A stretch of DNA of 64,000 nucleotides from JBJXHN01 sp046233135 (GCA_046233135.1 JBJXHN010000003.1:1-64000); one strand, 5' to 3'. Counted from the stretch's first letter, positions 36,948 to 46,013 are shown. Notes: generated by a model from the sequence alone, not told the origin. Made by a program: numbers and translations.

Positions 36948-37955
36948 TCACTCGCCGCCTTCGTCCAACTGGCGGGACAGGATGGCCCCGAATTCGCCGG
37001 AGAAGCCTTCCAGACGCGAGCCATAGCGATCCAGGTCGCCCGACAGCTTGTTGTAGGCGATCACCGCCGGGATGGCCGCCACCAGACCCAGCGCCGTGGC
37101 GAACAGGGCCTCGGCGATGCCCGGAGCCACCGTGGCCAAGCTGGTGTCGTTGGTCATGCCGATGGCATGGAAGCTGTTCATGATCCCCCACACCGTACCG
37201 AACAGGCCGACGAAGGGGGCCACCGACCCGGTGGAAGCCAGGAAGCCCAGCCGGTTTTCGATGGTTTCCAGTTCCCGGGTGAGGGTCAAACCCATCACCC
37301 GCTCGATCCGTTCCGAAAGCTGCGGCCGGGGGCCGGACGGACCACCACGATGGCCCAGCCGCCATTCCCGCATGGCAGCGATGAAGATCGCACCCATCGG
37401 ATCGCGTGCCCGGCCGTTCATGCGGTCGTAGAGGTCTTCCAGGGAATTGCCGGACCAGAACCGTTCTTCGAAGGTGTTGGCCTTGCGATTGAGGCCGCGC
37501 AGACGGATCATCTTTTCGATGATGATGGCCCAGCACCAGACACTGGCCAGGACCAGGGCGATCATCACGATCTTGACGACGATATCGGCCTGCATGAACA
37601 GCGAGAAGATGGAAAGCGGCTTGGCTCCGCCACCCATCGTCCCGGTCATCGCCCCTGCCCCGCTTGCGGCCGCATTGCCCAGCGCCGCGCCGGCCGCCCC
37701 GGCCGCGTTGCCCAGGGCCTCGCTGTCCACCGGCACGGTGGGGGCGGACTTGGGCACCGGCGGTGCGGACTGGACATCAAACCCGCTTTCCAGGGCATGC
37801 ATCACCCCTTTGGCAGCCCCCTGGGCCGCGTGACCCAGCGTATCCATTACGTTCATACGGTCGAGGCCGCCCAGCAGATGGCCAAGACGGTCGATACCGT
37901 CAAGGCCGCCAATGGCGGTAAAATGACCCAGCATGTCCCCGGAAAACAGATCCAT
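36948..37955 (-). CDS. tolQ: Tol-Pal system protein TolQ with N-terminal extension
   Basis: 335 residues, about 100 longer than usual TolQ. The family part starts near residue 105 (KPLSIFSLFMQADIVVKIVMIALVLASV) and has GLTLTRELETIENRLGFLAS and VGLFGTVWGIMNSF with two more TM helices. The extension (1-100) is Gly/Ala/His-rich and partly helical. The start at 37955 has GGGACGAG upstream and follows ybgC by 17 bases; Met103 or Met107 are possible alternative starts. Confidence 0.93.
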   Translation of the reverse strand: MDLFSGDMLGHFTAIGGLDGIDRLGHLLGGLDRMNVMDTLGHAAQGAAKGVMHALESGFDVQSAPPVPKSAPTVPVDSEALGNAAGAAGAALGNAAASGAGAMTGTMGGGAKPLSIFSLFMQADIVVKIVMIALVLASVWCWAIIIEKMIRLRGLNRKANTFEERFWSGNSLEDLYDRMNGRARDPMGAIFIAAMREWRLGHRGGPSGPRPQLSERIERVMGLTLTRELETIENRLGFLASTGSVAPFVGLFGTVWGIMNSFHAIGMTNDTSLATVAPGIAEALFATALGLVAAIPAVIAYNKLSGDLDRYGSRLEGFSGEFGAILSRQLDEGGE

Positions 37956-37972
37956 GGTCTCGTCCCGTAAAC

Positions 37973-38470
37973 TCAGTCAGTGGAGGGGGTGGGTTCGGTA
38001 CGGGGCACGGACACCGCATGAGTGCCCGGCGGCAGGACCAGCCGGCTGCGAATGCTTGCCGGCAGGCGGACCGGCCCGCCCGACCGCAGGGAAAGGCAGG
38101 CCACCTTCACCCGCAACCGCGCAATCACCGTATCCATGCCCCGGTGGATGGTTTGCAGCATCAACAGGCTCGCCGCGCCCAGCTCGGCCAGTTCGGACTC
38201 CACCACCAGGGCATCGTCCAGCGTGGCCGGGCGCTTGTAATCGATGGACAGGCTGGCCACGGCAAAGGCAATCCCTTCCGCTTCCAGCAAGGCCGATTGG
38301 TGAACACCCACCAGCCGCAGGTATTCGGTCCGCGCCCGTTCGGCGAACTTCAGATACTCGGAATGATAGACAATGCCGCCGGCATCGGTGTTTTCCCAAT
38401 ACACGCGCACGGGAAGCCAGTGGCGGCCGTCGCGGATCTCGCCACTGGGGGGCGGGGTCGTTGCCGTCAT
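37973..38470 (-). CDS. ybgC: Acyl-CoA thioesterase of the Tol-Pal cluster (YbgC)
   Basis: 165 residues from ATG 38470 with AGGA seven bases upstream. Hot-dog fold thioesterase: VYWENTDAGGIVYHSEYLKFAERARTE, in which the DAGGIVYH segment carries the active Asp. It usually precedes tolQ, as here, and is linked to phospholipid metabolism. Confidence 0.94.
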   Translation of the reverse strand: MTATTPPPSGEIRDGRHWLPVRVYWENTDAGGIVYHSEYLKFAERARTEYLRLVGVHQSALLEAEGIAFAVASLSIDYKRPATLDDALVVESELAELGAASLLMLQTIHRGMDTVIARLRVKVACLSLRSGGPVRLPASIRSRLVLPPGTHAVSVPRTEPTPSTD

Positions 38471-38516
38471 CTCTGCGTCCTCGTGGTCTGCTTCATCCGG
38501 TCCGGGGAGCAATCGC

Positions 38517-39608
38517 TCATTCCGGCGCCTCCCCTCGCCCGAACAGGTCGCCGGGCTCCTGCCCCCGGCTGCCGGGCGATGCGGGGGCGGCCGGTGCCGC
38601 CAGCCCCAGGTGCCGCCAGGCGGGCACGGTCATCACCCGGCCGCGCGGCGTGCGTTGCAGGAACCCCTGCTGAATCAGGAACGGCTCGATCACATCTTCC
38701 AGGGTGTCGCGTTCTTCGGCCAGGGCAGCAGCCAGGGTATCCACCCCCACCGGCCCGCCGCCATAATGCTGGGCCATGCAGGTCAGATAGCGGCGGTCCA
38801 TGGTGTCCAGCCCCCGGCCGTCCACATCCAGCCGCTGGAGGGCGGCATCGGCCACCAGGGCGTCCACCGGGCTGCGCCTGGCCACGGTGGCGAAATCGCG
38901 CACCCGGCGCAGCAGCCGGCCGGCCACGCGTGGCGTTCCGCGCGAACGGCGGGCCACTTCCCGTGCGCCTTCCGGCGTCAGGGCGAGGTCGAGGAGACGG
39001 GCACTGCGGGTCACGATCTGCACGAGGTCATCCGTGTCGTAAAAATCCAAGCGCAAGGGAATGCCGAAGCGGTCACGCAGCGGCGTGGTCAGAAGACCCG
39101 ACCGGGTGGTCGCCCCCACCAGGGTAAAGGGCGCCAGATCGATCCGCACCGACCGGGCCGCCGGTCCTTCGCCGATGATCAGGTCAAGCTGGAAATCTTC
39201 CATCGCGGGATACAATACCTCCTCTATGGCGGGATTGAGGCGATGGATTTCGTCGATAAACAGAACGTCCCGGGGCTCCAGGTTGGTCAGAATCGCCGCC
39301 AGATCACCGGCCTTGACGATCATCGGCCCGCTGGTGGCGCGGAAGCCCACCCCCAGTTCCTTCGACACGATCTGCGCCAGCGTCGTCTTGCCCAGCCCCG
39401 GCGGACCGTGCAGCAGCACGTGGTCCATGGACTCCCCGCGCGCCCGGGCCGCCTGAACGAACACCGACAGGTTCTCGCAGACCGGCCGCTGGCCGATGAA
39501 ATCGCCCAGGGTCTGCGGCCGCAGGGCCGCGTCCAGGTCCCCTTCCCGCCGCCGGGCGGTTACCAGCCGGTCCCCGTCCGCCTGCCGGTCATCGCGCGCG
39601 CCCGCCAT
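38517..39608 (-). CDS. ruvB: Holliday junction branch migration ATPase RuvB
   Basis: 363 residues. Walker A GPPGLGKTTLA, Walker B VLFIDEIHRL, sensor 1 VGATTRSGLL, arginine finger segment RDRFGIPLRL, and a C-terminal winged helix (IQQGFLQRTPRGR). With RuvA it drives branch migration. The gene is three bases from ruvA. Confidence 0.98.
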   Translation of the reverse strand: MAGARDDRQADGDRLVTARRREGDLDAALRPQTLGDFIGQRPVCENLSVFVQAARARGESMDHVLLHGPPGLGKTTLAQIVSKELGVGFRATSGPMIVKAGDLAAILTNLEPRDVLFIDEIHRLNPAIEEVLYPAMEDFQLDLIIGEGPAARSVRIDLAPFTLVGATTRSGLLTTPLRDRFGIPLRLDFYDTDDLVQIVTRSARLLDLALTPEGAREVARRSRGTPRVAGRLLRRVRDFATVARRSPVDALVADAALQRLDVDGRGLDTMDRRYLTCMAQHYGGGPVGVDTLAAALAEERDTLEDVIEPFLIQQGFLQRTPRGRVMTVPAWRHLGLAAPAAPASPGSRGQEPGDLFGRGEAPE

Positions 39609-39611
39609 GGC

Positions 39612-40289
39612 TTAGCCCAGCCCCCGGCCGAGGTCCTTCAGGGCGGCCCCGATCAGGGCCTGCACCCCCTTCGCGCCATCGGCCGCCGCGCGGCTGGCGG
39701 CGGCATAGGCATCCCCCTGACCGTAGCCCAGATTGACCAGGGCGCTGACCGCATCGGCCACCGCCGCATCATCCCCGCCGTCCACACCCGAGGGGTCGCC
39801 GGTGGCAGAAGCCGCGGCGCTCGCCGCCGCCGGAGCGCCGGCCGCAGCCCCGCGCCGGGCAGCCGCCCCCGTGGGCACGGCCCCCATAGCCGCAGCCTTG
39901 TCCTTCAGTTCGGAACAGATTCGCGCCGCCAGCTTGGGTCCGACCCCGCTGGCCCGGGTGAAGCTGGCCTTGTCCCCGGCGGCGATGGCCTGACCGATCT
40001 GCCCGGCGGCCAGCACCGACAGGATCGACAGCGCCACCTTGGTCCCCACCCCCTGCACGGTGGAAAGCACCCGGAACCACTCCCGCTCGGCGGATTCCAG
40101 GAATCCGTATAGGTGGATATGGTCCTCGCGCACGTGGGTCTCGACGAACAGGGCCACCGCTTCGCCGACCGCCGGCAGGCGCGACAGCACCCGGGCGGGA
40201 CAGAACAGCACGTAGCCGACGCCGTTGACGTCGACCACCACCCAGTCGTCCCCCAGGCTGTCCACCAGCCCGTTCAGCTTGGCGATCAT
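39612..40289 (-). CDS. ruvA: Holliday junction DNA helicase subunit RuvA
   Basis: 225 residues. MIAKLNGLVDSLGDDWVVVDVNGVGY at the N-terminus, two helix-hairpin-helix motifs (VQGVGTKVALSIL, ASGVGPKLAARICSEL), an Ala-rich linker and a C-terminal RuvB-binding domain. The linker (about 140-175) is longer than usual. It overlaps ruvC by four bases. Confidence 0.97.
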   Translation of the reverse strand: MIAKLNGLVDSLGDDWVVVDVNGVGYVLFCPARVLSRLPAVGEAVALFVETHVREDHIHLYGFLESAEREWFRVLSTVQGVGTKVALSILSVLAAGQIGQAIAAGDKASFTRASGVGPKLAARICSELKDKAAAMGAVPTGAAARRGAAAGAPAAASAAASATGDPSGVDGGDDAAVADAVSALVNLGYGQGDAYAAASRAAADGAKGVQALIGAALKDLGRGLG

Positions 40290-40795
40290 CGCCCGCCCCC
40301 CCCGGCAGCCAGCCGCAGGGCGGCATTGCCCGCCCGGTAATGGGCGTGGCAGACCGCGACGGCCAGGGCGTCGGCGGCATCGGCCGTTTCCATGCGGGCA
40401 CCGGGCAGCAGGGTGGCGATCATCATGCCCACCTGATCCTTGGCCGCCCCGCCGGTGCCCACCACGGCCTTTTTCACCGTGCTGGGCTGGTATTCGGCGA
40501 CCGGCAGGCCGGACAGGGCCGGGGCCAGCAGCACGGCGCCGCGCGCCTGGCCCAGCTTCAGGGTGCTGGCGGGGTTGCGGTTGACGAAGGTTTCCTCCAC
40601 CGCCGCCTCTTCGGGATCGAAGGCGGCAATCTGCGCCAGGATACCCCGGTGCAACTGCGCCAGCCGCTCGCCGAGGGGCCGGGCCTCGTCGGACCGCACC
40701 ACACCGTCGGCCACATGGCGCAAGCGGTTGCCGGAGGCCTCGATAACGCCCCAGCCGGTGACGCGCAGCCCCGGGTCCAGCCCCAGGATCCTCAT
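40286..40795 (-). CDS. ruvC: Holliday junction resolvase RuvC
   Basis: 169 residues. MRILGLDPGLRVTGWG has the first catalytic Asp (7). AAVEETFVNRNPASTLKLGQARG and a C-terminal DAADALAVAVCHAH complete the acidic site. It overlaps yebC (ATGA) upstream and ruvA downstream. Confidence 0.97.
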   Translation of the reverse strand: MRILGLDPGLRVTGWGVIEASGNRLRHVADGVVRSDEARPLGERLAQLHRGILAQIAAFDPEEAAVEETFVNRNPASTLKLGQARGAVLLAPALSGLPVAEYQPSTVKKAVVGTGGAAKDQVGMMIATLLPGARMETADAADALAVAVCHAHYRAGNAALRLAAGGGGR

Positions 40796-41541
40796 GCGGA
40801 CAGCTTTTCCATCACGGCGTCGTCAATCTCGTAATTCGCCGCCACCCGCTGCACGTCGTCGTTGTCATCCAGAACATCGAGGAACTTCAGCAGGGTCGGG
40901 GCGGTCTTTTCGTCGACGGCGACGGTGGACAGCGGCTTCCAGTCCAGACGCGCGTATTCCGGCTCGCCCAGCGATTCTTCCATGGCCTTGGACACCGCGC
41001 CCAGATCGTCGGGGGCGCAATAGATGTCGTGGCCGTCTTCACCGGATTCCACATCATCGGCACCGGCCTCGATGGCCGCTTCCAGCACCGTTTCGGCTTC
41101 GCCCTTGTCGGCCGGGTAATGGATCAGGCCCACGCGGTTGAAGTTGAAGGCCACGGAGTTGGATTCGCCCATGGTCCCGCCGTTCTTGTTGAAGGCGGCG
41201 CGGACGTCGCTGGCCGTGCGGTTGCGGTTGTCGGACAGGCATTCGACGATCACCGCCACGTTGCCGGGGCCGTAGCCTTCATAGCGCAGCTCTTCCAGAG
41301 CGTCGGTGTCGCCGCCGCCCAGGGCCTTGTCCAGGGCGCGCTGGATGTTGTCCTTGGGCATCGACTGGCCGCGCGCGGCCACGATGGCGGCACGCAGACG
41401 CGGGTTGGAATCGGGGTCCGGGCTGCCCAGCTTGGCGGCCACGGTGATTTCCCGGGCGAGCTTGGTGAACAGCTTGGCGCGCTTGGCGTCCTGGCCGCCC
41501 TTCCGGTACATGATGTTCTTAAACTGGGAATGCCCCGCCAT
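40792..41541 (-). CDS. yebC: YebC/PmpR-family protein
   Basis: 249 residues from ATG 41541 (MAGHSQFKNIMYRKGGQDAK). The family's acidic central region and GPGNVAVIVECLSDNRNRT are present. YebC-family proteins act as transcription regulators or as translation factors that relieve ribosome stalling at proline stretches; an EF-P gene is also in this window. Confidence 0.96.
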   Translation of the reverse strand: MAGHSQFKNIMYRKGGQDAKRAKLFTKLAREITVAAKLGSPDPDSNPRLRAAIVAARGQSMPKDNIQRALDKALGGGDTDALEELRYEGYGPGNVAVIVECLSDNRNRTASDVRAAFNKNGGTMGESNSVAFNFNRVGLIHYPADKGEAETVLEAAIEAGADDVESGEDGHDIYCAPDDLGAVSKAMEESLGEPEYARLDWKPLSTVAVDEKTAPTLLKFLDVLDDNDDVQRVAANYEIDDAVMEKLSA

Positions 41542-41666
41542 CGGTCGGCTCTCTACATCTCGTTGGTTGCGGTTCGGAATCATACCCCATCCCGTCTCCC
41601 TCCAGCCAGAGGGATCACGGCACGGGGCTTCCTGCGGTCGCGGATGGGGACCGTGCGGCGCTCTTT

Positions 41667-42482
41667 CTACACCGAGGGGATCACTTGCGCCAACTCCCCT
41701 CCCAGACGGACGGGTTCGCAGCGCAAGGCCAGGCCGGTGCGGTCGTCGGTTTCCACGAAGGTGCCGCACAGGGTCCCCTCGCCGTCCGCCGGCCCCAGAC
41801 GCTCGCCGGGCATCTTCCGGATGAAGCGGGCGATGGCCGGTTCCTTGACCATGCCGATCACGGAATCATAGCAGCCGCACATGCCCGCGTCGGTCTGAAA
41901 CGCCGTGCCGCCGCGCATCACCCGGGCGTCCGCCGTGGGAATATGGGAATGGCTGCCCACCACCAGCGAGGCCCGGCCGTCGCAGAACGCCCCCATCGCC
42001 CCCTTCTCGGAGGTGGCTTCGGCGTGGATGTCGACGATGATGCCCTGCACCGTCGCCCCCAGGGGATAGCGCTTCAGCAGGTCGTCCACGGCGCGGAAGG
42101 GATCGTCCAGGGGATCCATGAACAGCCGGCCCATCACCTGCACCACCAGCACCTTGCGCCCGCGTCCGGCCTCGACGATCACATGGCCGTTGCCCGGGGT
42201 GCCCGGCGGGAAGTTCGCGGGGCGCAGAAGGCGGGGCTGCTTGTCCAGATGGGGGATGATCTCCCGCTGGTCCCAGACGTGGTTGCCCGTGGTCACCACG
42301 TCGACACCCGATTCCAGCATGTCCTCGCAAATGCGGATGGAGATGCCGAAGCCGTGGGCGGCATTCTCGCCGCAGACCACCACCAGATCCAGGCCAAGGG
42401 TCTTTCGCAGGTTGGGCAGTTCGGCGGCCAGCGCGGCCCGGCCGGCCCGGCCCACCACATCCCCGCAGTACAGCAGTCGCAT
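41667..42482 (-). CDS. TIGR00282/YmdB-family metallophosphoesterase
   Basis: 271 residues from ATG 42482; a TTG at 42494 would add four. MRLLYCGDVVGRAGRAAL carries the first metal Asp; CGENAAHGFG, TTGNHVWDQREI and VGSHSHIPTADA carry others. YmdB of Bacillus hydrolyses 2',3'-cyclic nucleotides. It lies between yebC and fthC. Confidence 0.93.
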   Translation of the reverse strand: MRLLYCGDVVGRAGRAALAAELPNLRKTLGLDLVVVCGENAAHGFGISIRICEDMLESGVDVVTTGNHVWDQREIIPHLDKQPRLLRPANFPPGTPGNGHVIVEAGRGRKVLVVQVMGRLFMDPLDDPFRAVDDLLKRYPLGATVQGIIVDIHAEATSEKGAMGAFCDGRASLVVGSHSHIPTADARVMRGGTAFQTDAGMCGCYDSVIGMVKEPAIARFIRKMPGERLGPADGEGTLCGTFVETDDRTGLALRCEPVRLGGELAQVIPSV

Positions 42483-42503
42483 GACGGTGTCCAAATGCTC
42501 CGA

Positions 42504-43118
42504 TCAGATTGCCCCGGCCGCCGGAAAGCGGATCAGGGTCGTGGGTGTGGCGACCGCATCCAGCGGCCGGTCATGGCCTTCCACCGGCACGGAGTCGGTG
42601 GCCTGACCGTCGAAAGCGATACCCAGGGCAAAAGGTGGTATCCCGCCGTCCCCGCGCAACCGCGCCAGGGTGCGATCATAGAACCCGCCACCGAACCCCA
42701 GCCGGTATCCCGTCCGGTCGAACGCCAGCAGCGGCACCAGCAGCCAGTCGGGCCGCAGCGCCTCTGCCGTCGGTGCCGGATGGCGGGTACCCAGGGGGCC
42801 GGGCTCCAGTACATCGCCCGGTGCCCAGGCCCGGAAGTCCAGCGGTGCGTCCCTGGCCACCACCACCGGCAGGGCCAGACGCAGGCCGCAGGCGGCCAGG
42901 CGCGCCATCAACGGCCGGGGGTCCAACTCTCCGGGCAGCGGCCAATAGCCGGCCACCACCCCGCGATGGGTCGTCACCAGCCCCTCTTCCGCCGTGACCC
43001 GGTCGGCCAGGGCCTCGGCAGCGGCGATGCCCCCGTCCCGGGCCAGCACCCGGCGACGGGCCAGGGCTTGCTCCCGCAAGGTCCGCTTGGCGGCGGCAGG
43101 ATCTGGGGACAGGGTCAT
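42504..43118 (-). CDS. fthC: 5-formyltetrahydrofolate cyclo-ligase
   Basis: 204 residues from ATG 43118. LRLALPVVV and the substrate loop FDRTGYRLGFGGGFYDRTL are typical; LLVPLLAFD precedes it. It converts 5-formyl-THF to methenyl-THF. The 6S RNA gene just upstream is the usual neighbour. Confidence 0.93.
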   Translation of the reverse strand: MTLSPDPAAAKRTLREQALARRRVLARDGGIAAAEALADRVTAEEGLVTTHRGVVAGYWPLPGELDPRPLMARLAACGLRLALPVVVARDAPLDFRAWAPGDVLEPGPLGTRHPAPTAEALRPDWLLVPLLAFDRTGYRLGFGGGFYDRTLARLRGDGGIPPFALGIAFDGQATDSVPVEGHDRPLDAVATPTTLIRFPAAGAI

Positions 43119-43153
43119 GGAACCGAGAAACAAGGGGAAGGCAAAAAAGATGT

Positions 43154-43315
43154 GTGCGGGGCCGTACCAGCCGTGGGTCGAAACGACCTCCACATGGGCC
43201 GCGAGCACTACGTGGGCGCCGCGTAACAGGACCAGGATCCCGTCAGAGACAGCTCCCTATCTTAACGTATAGCCCCCGGGAGTGTGCTGCCTCACGCACC
43301 GGACAGCGCCCGCAC
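43154..43315 (-). ncRNA. ssrS: 6S RNA
   Basis: The minus-strand transcript of about 162 bases has complementary ends GTGCGGG (43315-43309) and CCCGCAC (43160-43154), followed by ACATCTTTTTTGCC as terminator. Upstream are TTTTCA (43350-43345), a 17-base spacer and TAAGTT (43327-43322), which places the start at about 43315. The interior (GGCGCCCACGTAGTGC, GGAGGTCGTTTCGACCCACGG) resembles alphaproteobacterial 6S RNA as I remember it. The position directly before fthC is the classic place. 6S RNA mimics an open promoter and binds housekeeping RNA polymerase in stationary phase. Confidence 0.85.
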
Positions 43316-43321
43316 CCCTGT

Positions 43322-43350
43322 AACTTAGTGCGCAAACCGCCCGCTGAAAA
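43322..43350 (-). promoter_or_regulatory. Promoter of the 6S RNA gene
   Basis: TTTTCA (-35) and TAAGTT (-10) with 17 bases between them on the minus strand. The predicted start coincides with the 5' side of the closing stem. Confidence 0.6.
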
Positions 43351-43425
43351 CCTGTTTTCCGAAGCCCCACCATTCCCGGGGGTCATAACACCGCCCGAAG
43401 AGCGGTGCGGCTCTGCCCCGCTCTC

Positions 43426-44319
43426 TCACGCCCGACCGAAAGAGGCCGCCACCCGCTCGGCCAGAGCCACGGCGGCCTCTTCGACCTCCGAGCCCAGGCG
43501 CAGGGCGGTACGGGCACGCCCCAGAGGCGGCGCACCGTCGGCCGCCCCGAGAATCCGCAGGCCGCGCGGCACCCGGCTGCGCGGCAACGGGGCCACCGCC
43601 AGATCCGCCAGAACCGCGGCAATCATCGCCTCGTAGGCGTCGGAGCGCAGGGTTATCCGATGGGCGATCCCCGCCGCCTCCAGCGCCGCCACCGTCGCCC
43701 GGCGCCAGGCACAACCATCGCCAGCCACCGCCAGGGGGACGGGCCGGCGGCTCCAGGCCGTCCCTTCCCGCGCGGCAGCCCACACCAGCGGCTCTTCATG
43801 GATCACCCGGTCTTCGGGACGCCAGGGCACAGCCGCGCCGGGGGCCAGCACCGCCAGATCCAGGCCCCCATCGTCCAGCATGTGCCCCAGGGCCGCACTG
43901 GACGCCACCGTCACCTCGACAATCACGTCCTTGTAGGCGGTGGCGAAGGAGGCCAGCACTTCGGACAGCTGGACTCCGCCCACATCCTCGATCAGGCCGA
44001 CCCGTACCCGGCCGGACAGGGTCGGGCCGGTGAAGGCTTCTCGCGCTGCCCGCTCTGCCGCCACCATCCGCCGGGCATGGGGCAGCAAGCGCTCGCCGGC
44101 CGGAGTCGGCAGCATACCGGACCGCGTGCGGGCAAAAAGGCGGCAGCCGAGGGTGTCTTCCAGCTTGCGCAGCTGCATGGAAACCGCCGCCGGTGTCCGC
44201 CCCAGGCGGGCAGCCGCACGGTTGACCGCGCCGGTTTCGGCAACGATAACAACGGTTCGCACCGCTTCCATATCCAGGCGGGCAGCGTCGGACGGAGGGA
44301 CGGAAAGGGCTTCTGTCAT
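43426..44319 (-). CDS. LysR-family transcriptional regulator
   Basis: 297 residues. Helix-turn-helix near residues 17-75 (VVIVAETGAVNRAAARLGRTPAAVSMQLRKLE), then an effector-binding domain. It sits between zapA and the 6S RNA gene, where these are usually close neighbours, so it looks inserted. The likely target is the divergent small gene at 44429 or its own promoter; the gap 44320-44428 is AT-rich and could hold the operator. Confidence 0.92.
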   Translation of the reverse strand: MTEALSVPPSDAARLDMEAVRTVVIVAETGAVNRAAARLGRTPAAVSMQLRKLEDTLGCRLFARTRSGMLPTPAGERLLPHARRMVAAERAAREAFTGPTLSGRVRVGLIEDVGGVQLSEVLASFATAYKDVIVEVTVASSAALGHMLDDGGLDLAVLAPGAAVPWRPEDRVIHEEPLVWAAAREGTAWSRRPVPLAVAGDGCAWRRATVAALEAAGIAHRITLRSDAYEAMIAAVLADLAVAPLPRSRVPRGLRILGAADGAPPLGRARTALRLGSEVEEAAVALAERVAASFGRA

Positions 44320-44428
44320 GGACTTTAATTTAGGAATGCTGATTCCGATCGTAAATAGAATTAGTTTTTCTTAATTCCCGAACCGCGCCATCTCTTCGGG
44401 GTCCCTCTTTCATGACAGGAGCCCGTTC

Positions 44429-44668
44429 ATGACCAAGCTCAGCCCCGATGACCTGCGTATGATGGACCTCTACCGCCAGCGCGCCCTGGCCCGCGCCGCC
44501 GCCCGCCGTGACGACGACGGCGAAAGCGGCAAGGGTCAGCGCACCCGGCCCGACGGGACCGCCGCAACCGAGCCCAGGCTCGTTTCGGCCTGGCCGAGCC
44601 TCAAAGGCATTCAGGGGGTATTCAGGGGACGGAGACCTGCCCCGCCGGATCTGGCACACCAGCTCTGA
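44429..44668 (+). CDS. Small protein of unknown function, divergent from LysR
   Basis: 79 residues, Arg/Asp-rich (LYRQRALARAAARRDDDGES). CAGGAGC lies eight bases before the ATG, which supports translation. I do not recognise a family. The reading direction and AT-rich promoter region suggest that the LysR protein controls it. It may also be spurious. Confidence 0.5.
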   Translation: MTKLSPDDLRMMDLYRQRALARAAARRDDDGESGKGQRTRPDGTAATEPRLVSAWPSLKGIQGVFRGRRPAPPDLAHQL

Positions 44669-44695
44669 CCAACCCGGATCGATGACCGGCAGGGA

Positions 44696-45052
44696 TCAGC
44701 CGCTGGCCTGCAAATCGCCGGCAATGCGGTCTATCCGTTCGGCAATGATCTCGATCGCGTGGGCGACCCGTTCTTCCGCCTGCTCGCGCGCCCTGGGGCC
44801 ATCCTCGTCTTTGGCTTCGCCCAGGGCGACGCGCAGTTCGTCCAGTTCCGCCCGGGTGTCGGACAGCTCGTCGGCCAGCATCAGGCCGACCATGACCAGG
44901 ATCAGGCTTTCCCCCACATGGCCGACCGACGCCGACAGCTCCCGGGCCTTGACGTCGATGAAATCGGCCAGGGTGGATACCCGGTCCTCTTCCCCCGGAC
45001 CACAGGCAATGCGATAGGAAACGCCGTTAATGGAAACGGTGACGGTGGCCAT
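44696..45052 (-). CDS. zapA: Cell division protein ZapA
   Basis: 118 residues. MATVTVSINGVSYRIACGPGEE is the ZapA start, followed by the VMVGLMLADEL helix and a C-terminal coiled coil. ZapA bundles FtsZ filaments at the division ring. The gene follows a coiled-coil protein gene on the same strand. Confidence 0.94.
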   Translation of the reverse strand: MATVTVSINGVSYRIACGPGEEDRVSTLADFIDVKARELSASVGHVGESLILVMVGLMLADELSDTRAELDELRVALGEAKDEDGPRAREQAEERVAHAIEIIAERIDRIAGDLQASG

Positions 45053-45082
45053 ACTCTCAGAATCCTTCCGGCTTCGGTCCGC

Positions 45083-45340
45083 TCACGGCGAGTCCAAGGT
45101 ATCGCGCAGGCGGTGGATGGCGCCATCCAACCGGTCCGACACCACTTGCGAGACCGTCCGCAGGTTCTCGTAATCGGCCCTCAGGGCCTCCAGTTCCGCT
45201 TCCATTTCCGCATCGAAGGCGGCCTCCGGCTCGGCCTCCAGACGCTCGCGCGCCGCCCGGTCGAGACGCTGCACGGCATGCGCCAGTGTCTCCAGCGCCT
45301 GCTCGATCCGGGTCAGCTTATAGATCGCTATGTCTTTCAA
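45083..45340 (-). CDS. Coiled-coil protein upstream of zapA (DUF4164/ZapB-like)
   Basis: 85 residues, almost entirely heptad-like helix (YKLTRIEQALETLAHAVQRLD, EMEAELEALRADYENLRTVS). Small coiled-coil proteins commonly precede zapA in alphaproteobacteria and are thought to act with it. Its gene is 30 bases before zapA. Confidence 0.8.
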   Translation of the reverse strand: MKDIAIYKLTRIEQALETLAHAVQRLDRAARERLEAEPEAAFDAEMEAELEALRADYENLRTVSQVVSDRLDGAIHRLRDTLDSP

Positions 45341-45460
45341 GGGAGTAAGCGCCTTTTCTTAAAGCCGGAAGTAAATATGGCCGGAAGTTGGTTCTCCGTC
45401 AACGGCTGGTTGGGCCTTTTCCTTTGACTTTTCCGCCATTCCGGCCTCCCTTTCGGGGTC

Positions 45461-45937
45461 ATGAGCCCGCCTGCTCCCATCGACCCGTGCACTTTACCCT
45501 GGATCCGTATCCAGACCCTTACCGCCGCGCGAAAATTGGCCGAAGCCGCCAGCGGGATTGCGGATGCCACCCACCGGCCGCTGGTGCTGGTCACCCCGCC
45601 CGGTGCCACCGCCTGGCTGGGACCGGGATGGATGCCTGCCCTGGCGGCTCGTCTGCCCCCTGGGGCTCCGGTCCTGACCCTGGCCGACTGCGGCGCCCTG
45701 GCCGGCCATGCGGCCGCCGTGCTGGCGGCCGGCGTGGGCGTGGTAGTGCCCGAGGTCCCCGCCGCCGGCCGTATGCGCCTGCGCGCCCTGGCCGCTTCCC
45801 GGGGGCTGCTGGTGCTGGACCGGCGCCGCGAAGCCCCGGTGCTCAAGACCCCGGATGGGGCGGAGGCCCTGGTTGCCGCGCTTTACGGACGGACGCCGGC
45901 ATCCGACGGGCAGGTGTTGCCAGCGGACGCCGGGTGA
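45461..45937 (+). CDS. Hypothetical protein next to thiE
   Basis: 158 residues, Ala/Gly/Pro-rich, with a short alpha/beta look (RPLVLVTPPGATAWLGPGWM, VLTLADCGALAGHAAAVL). No family recognised. The antisense frame over this gene is a shadow. It reads in the same direction as the ThiE-like gene 76 bases further on, so a shared transcript is possible. Confidence 0.7.
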   Translation: MSPPAPIDPCTLPWIRIQTLTAARKLAEAASGIADATHRPLVLVTPPGATAWLGPGWMPALAARLPPGAPVLTLADCGALAGHAAAVLAAGVGVVVPEVPAAGRMRLRALAASRGLLVLDRRREAPVLKTPDGAEALVAALYGRTPASDGQVLPADAG

Positions 45938-46013
45938 CGCATCCTGCGGCCGTCCGGGGATCGGCCCCGGGGACCGGTGACCTGCCCCGGAGTCCTGCCT
46001 CGGAGACCAGACC

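Noticed and set aside
41685..43226. 513-codon plus-strand frame
   Set aside because: Antisense to the ymdB-like gene and fthC and overlaps the 6S RNA; no domain seen.
45337..45846. 169-codon minus-strand frame between the zapA region and thiE
   Set aside because: It overlaps the better-supported plus-strand gene at 45461; Arg/Ala/Ser-rich shadow.
45938..46013. TPP riboswitch upstream of the thiE-like gene
   Set aside because: The gap is 76 bases and shows no CUGAGA-type or other conserved THI-box core.
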